Of a DNA stretch of 7,409 bases, positions 6,022-7,409 are shown piece after piece (the stretch's first letter is position 1; each line of letters opens with the position of its first letter). The position numbers and the translations under genes were made by a program. The DNA comes from Dehalococcoidales bacterium. Its GTDB lineage: Bacteria > Chloroflexota > Dehalococcoidia > E44-bin15. Below the pieces are notes generated by a model that saw nothing but the letters and a program-made list of their open reading frames with translations, searched no databases and was not told where the DNA came from. Location: positions 1 to 7,409 of the forward strand of contig JAUWZB010000040.1 of the NCBI GenBank assembly GCA_030615555.1, written 5' to 3'.

Positions 6022-7214
6022 CGGCTCTCCTTGTCCTGAAGCACCGCCACCCCGGGCAGGGTTTTGCCCTCCAGAAACTTTAATGATGCTCCGCCACCCG
6101 TGGAGACATGGGTCATCTTATACACCAAGCCCATCTCCTCGACAGCCTCAGCGGTGGAACCGCCTCCGATGATGGTGGTGGCATCCAGGCCAGCGAGCAG
6201 GCTTGCGATAGCCTGGGTGCCCTTGCTGAACTTGGGGAACTCAAAGACACCCACTGGACCGTTCCAGATGACTGTTTTCGATTTCCGGAGTTTGGCCTCA
6301 AAAATCCCGATAGTCCGTGGCCCGATGTCCATAACATACCAACCGGAGGGCACGCTGAGGATAGTCACGGTCTTAGAACGGGCATCAGGGGCGAATTTAT
6401 CGGCCACCACCACATCGCTGGGTAACAGGAGGTGAACCCCTTTCGCCGTAGCTTTCTCCACCAGCCACTGGGCCAGGCCTACCTTATCCTTTTCCACCGA
6501 GGATTCGCCGACATCGTACTTCAAAGCCTTTAAAAAGGTGGAGCCCATGCCACCGGCAATGAGCAGGGAATCGACCTTCTCCAATATATGCTCTAAAACG
6601 CCGATCTTGTCACTTATCTTTGCCCCTCCAATAATGGCGGCGAAGGGACGAGCCGGCTCATTTAAAGCCTTGTCCATAATATCGATCTCCTTGTCCATCA
6701 AGAAACCAGCGACCGCAGGAAGATGGTCAGCAATGCCTACAGTGGAGGCGTGTGCCCGGTGGGCCGTGCCGAAGGCGTCATTGACATAGATGTCAGCCAG
6801 TCGCGCGAGGGCCTGGGCAAACTTGGGGTCGTTCCTCTCCTCCTCAGCGTGAAAGCGCAGGTTCTCCAGCAGCAGGACGCCACCCTCGTTGAGCCCGGCC
6901 ACTGCCTCCTCTGCCTCCGGTCCAATGCAATCGCTGGCCATTGCCACAGGCATGTCCAGAAGCCTAGAGAGTTGCTCCGCCACCGGGGCCAACCTTAACT
7001 TATCCACCACCTTCCCATCGGGACGCCCCAGATGGGAGCAGAGGATCACCCGCGCCTTCCTATCGATGAGATACCTGATGGTGGGGAGCACCGCTCGAAT
7101 GCGGGTGTCATCGGTGATGCCCCCGGTCTCCTCATCTAAGGGAACGTTGAGGTCAACGCGGACCAAAACCCGTTTCCCGCTGACATCGATGTCCCTGACG
7201 GTTTTCTTATTCAT
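6018..7214 (-). CDS. pgk: Phosphoglycerate kinase
   Basis: Pgk transfers phosphate between 1,3-bisphosphoglycerate and ADP in the cytosol. The 398 residues match the bacterial family. Substrate-side motifs are RVLVRVDLNVP (15-25), Arg38 in DDTRIR, SHLGRP (60-65), ENLRFH (117-122) and NDAFGTAHRAHAST (145-158). Nucleotide-side motifs are GGAKISDKI (196-204) with Lys199 and Lys203, NGPVGVFE (318-325) and STGGGASLKFLEG (371-383). One departure stands out: the loop usually written GGGD(T/S) reads GGGST at 350-354, with Ser353 where most family members have the aspartate linked to Mg-nucleotide binding. All other key residues are present, so the enzyme is probably active. The start is supported by AAGGAGG 4 nt upstream and overlaps the stop of the preceding gene (ATGA). 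It leads the pgk-apgM-tpiA block. Confidence 0.97.
   Translation of the reverse strand: MNKKTVRDIDVSGKRVLVRVDLNVPLDEETGGITDDTRIRAVLPTIRYLIDRKARVILCSHLGRPDGKVVDKLRLAPVAEQLSRLLDMPVAMASDCIGPEAEEAVAGLNEGGVLLLENLRFHAEEERNDPKFAQALARLADIYVNDAFGTAHRAHASTVGIADHLPAVAGFLMDKEIDIMDKALNEPARPFAAIIGGAKISDKIGVLEHILEKVDSLLIAGGMGSTFLKALKYDVGESSVEKDKVGLAQWLVEKATAKGVHLLLPSDVVVADKFAPDARSKTVTILSVPSGWYVMDIGPRTIGIFEAKLRKSKTVIWNGPVGVFEFPKFSKGTQAIASLLAGLDATTIIGGGSTAEAVEEMGLVYKMTHVSTGGGASLKFLEGKTLPGVAVLQDKESR
6027..6032 (-). promoter_or_regulatory. Ribosome binding site for apgM
   Basis: AAGGAG lies in the last codons of pgk, 5 nt before the apgM ATG at 6019-6021. It supports this start over later ATG codons. Confidence 0.75.
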
Positions 7215-7409
7215 TTTCCCTCCTTGCGCTCTAGCCTTTCCTTTATGCTTCTCACCTCCGCCACGACCGCTGGTTCGGCGTCGAAGACGCTCATCCCCCT
7301 CAGATCAGCCTCCCTGATCTTTGGGCTGTAGTCTATAAAGCCAAGCACCTCAAAATCGGGCATGCTGCTGGTAATAAACTGGCGGTCGGCATCGCTACTG
7401 GTCTTAGAG
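7211..7409 (-). CDS. C-terminus of a CooC/MinD-family P-loop ATPase, cut by window edge
   Basis: The last 65 codons of a gene entering from the right, ending in TGA that overlaps the pgk ATG. The segment FEVLGFIDYSPKIREADLRG followed by SVFDAEP and a helical VAEVRSIKERLE resembles the C-terminal part of CooC-type proteins, MinD/NifH-like ATPases that help insert nickel into CO dehydrogenase; the pattern is a beta-strand, a 'IxYxxxIREADLxG' loop and a final helix. The Walker A region with its deviant lysine would be upstream of the window, so the family call rests on this short piece. A MinD/ParA-like ATPase with another role is the alternative. The first complete codon is at 7406-7408. Confidence 0.6.
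   Translation of the reverse strand, partial: SKTSSDADRQFITSSMPDFEVLGFIDYSPKIREADLRGMSVFDAEPAVVAEVRSIKERLERKEGK
7219..7225 (-). promoter_or_regulatory. Ribosome binding site for pgk
   Basis: AAGGAGG, a full anti-Shine-Dalgarno match, lies inside the end of the upstream gene with a 4-nt spacer before the pgk ATG. It suggests that pgk is well translated in its own right despite the ATGA overlap. Confidence 0.8.

Noticed and set aside
5657..6172. A 171-codon open frame on the plus strand
   Set aside because: It crosses the apgM/pgk junction antisense, is rich in Pro, Ser and Arg as expected of GC-rich shadow frames, and has no domain.

Overview
The window is a tightly packed, single-strand stretch of a bacterial chromosome. 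Every gene I can support lies on the minus strand, so transcription runs from position 7409 towards position 1. The order is: end of a CooC/MinD-like ATPase, pgk, apgM, tpiA, miaA, dapF, a pentapeptide-repeat protein, dapL, start of hflX. Both end genes are cut by the window edges. Gaps are 1 to 85 nt, and three junctions are 4-nt ATGA overlaps, so this reads as one long operon. I see no convincing internal promoter, terminator, RNA gene, mobile element or CRISPR array, and no gene-free stretch over 300 bases.

The gene set suggests a Dehalococcoidia-like member of the Chloroflexota. The pointers are an archaeal-type phosphoglycerate mutase (ApgM) beside pgk and tpiA, the diaminopimelate aminotransferase shortcut (DapL with DapF), and a CooC-like protein of the kind found in organisms that use CO dehydrogenase. 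This is inference from gene content and recalled gene order, not from a search.

Region by region: 7211-7409 is the C-terminus of the CooC-like ATPase. 4050-7214 holds three triose-phosphate enzymes (Pgk, ApgM, Tpi) of lower glycolysis/gluconeogenesis. 3094-4053 is miaA, tRNA A37 prenylation. 1-3008 holds dapF and dapL, which make meso-diaminopimelate for lysine and possibly peptidoglycan, with a small pentapeptide-repeat gene between them, then the ribosome-rescue GTPase gene hflX.

The best observation is between miaA and dapF. The 85-nt gap is the decayed product of an exact tandem duplication across the old miaA/dapF junction. One unit (3079-3159, 81 nt) abuts a second (2990-3078, 89 nt); they match at 62 of 81 aligned positions, and the second carries an extra 8-bp tandem repeat. 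The gap therefore holds a dead copy of the dapF head (MRFVKM against MKFAKL) and a dead copy of the miaA tail. The ancestral junction can be inferred to have been an ATGA overlap. The second notable point is that hflX has no ATG, GTG or TTG at the expected place; an ideal AAGGAG ribosome site points to an ATC codon. I found no sign of a wholly new multi-gene system.
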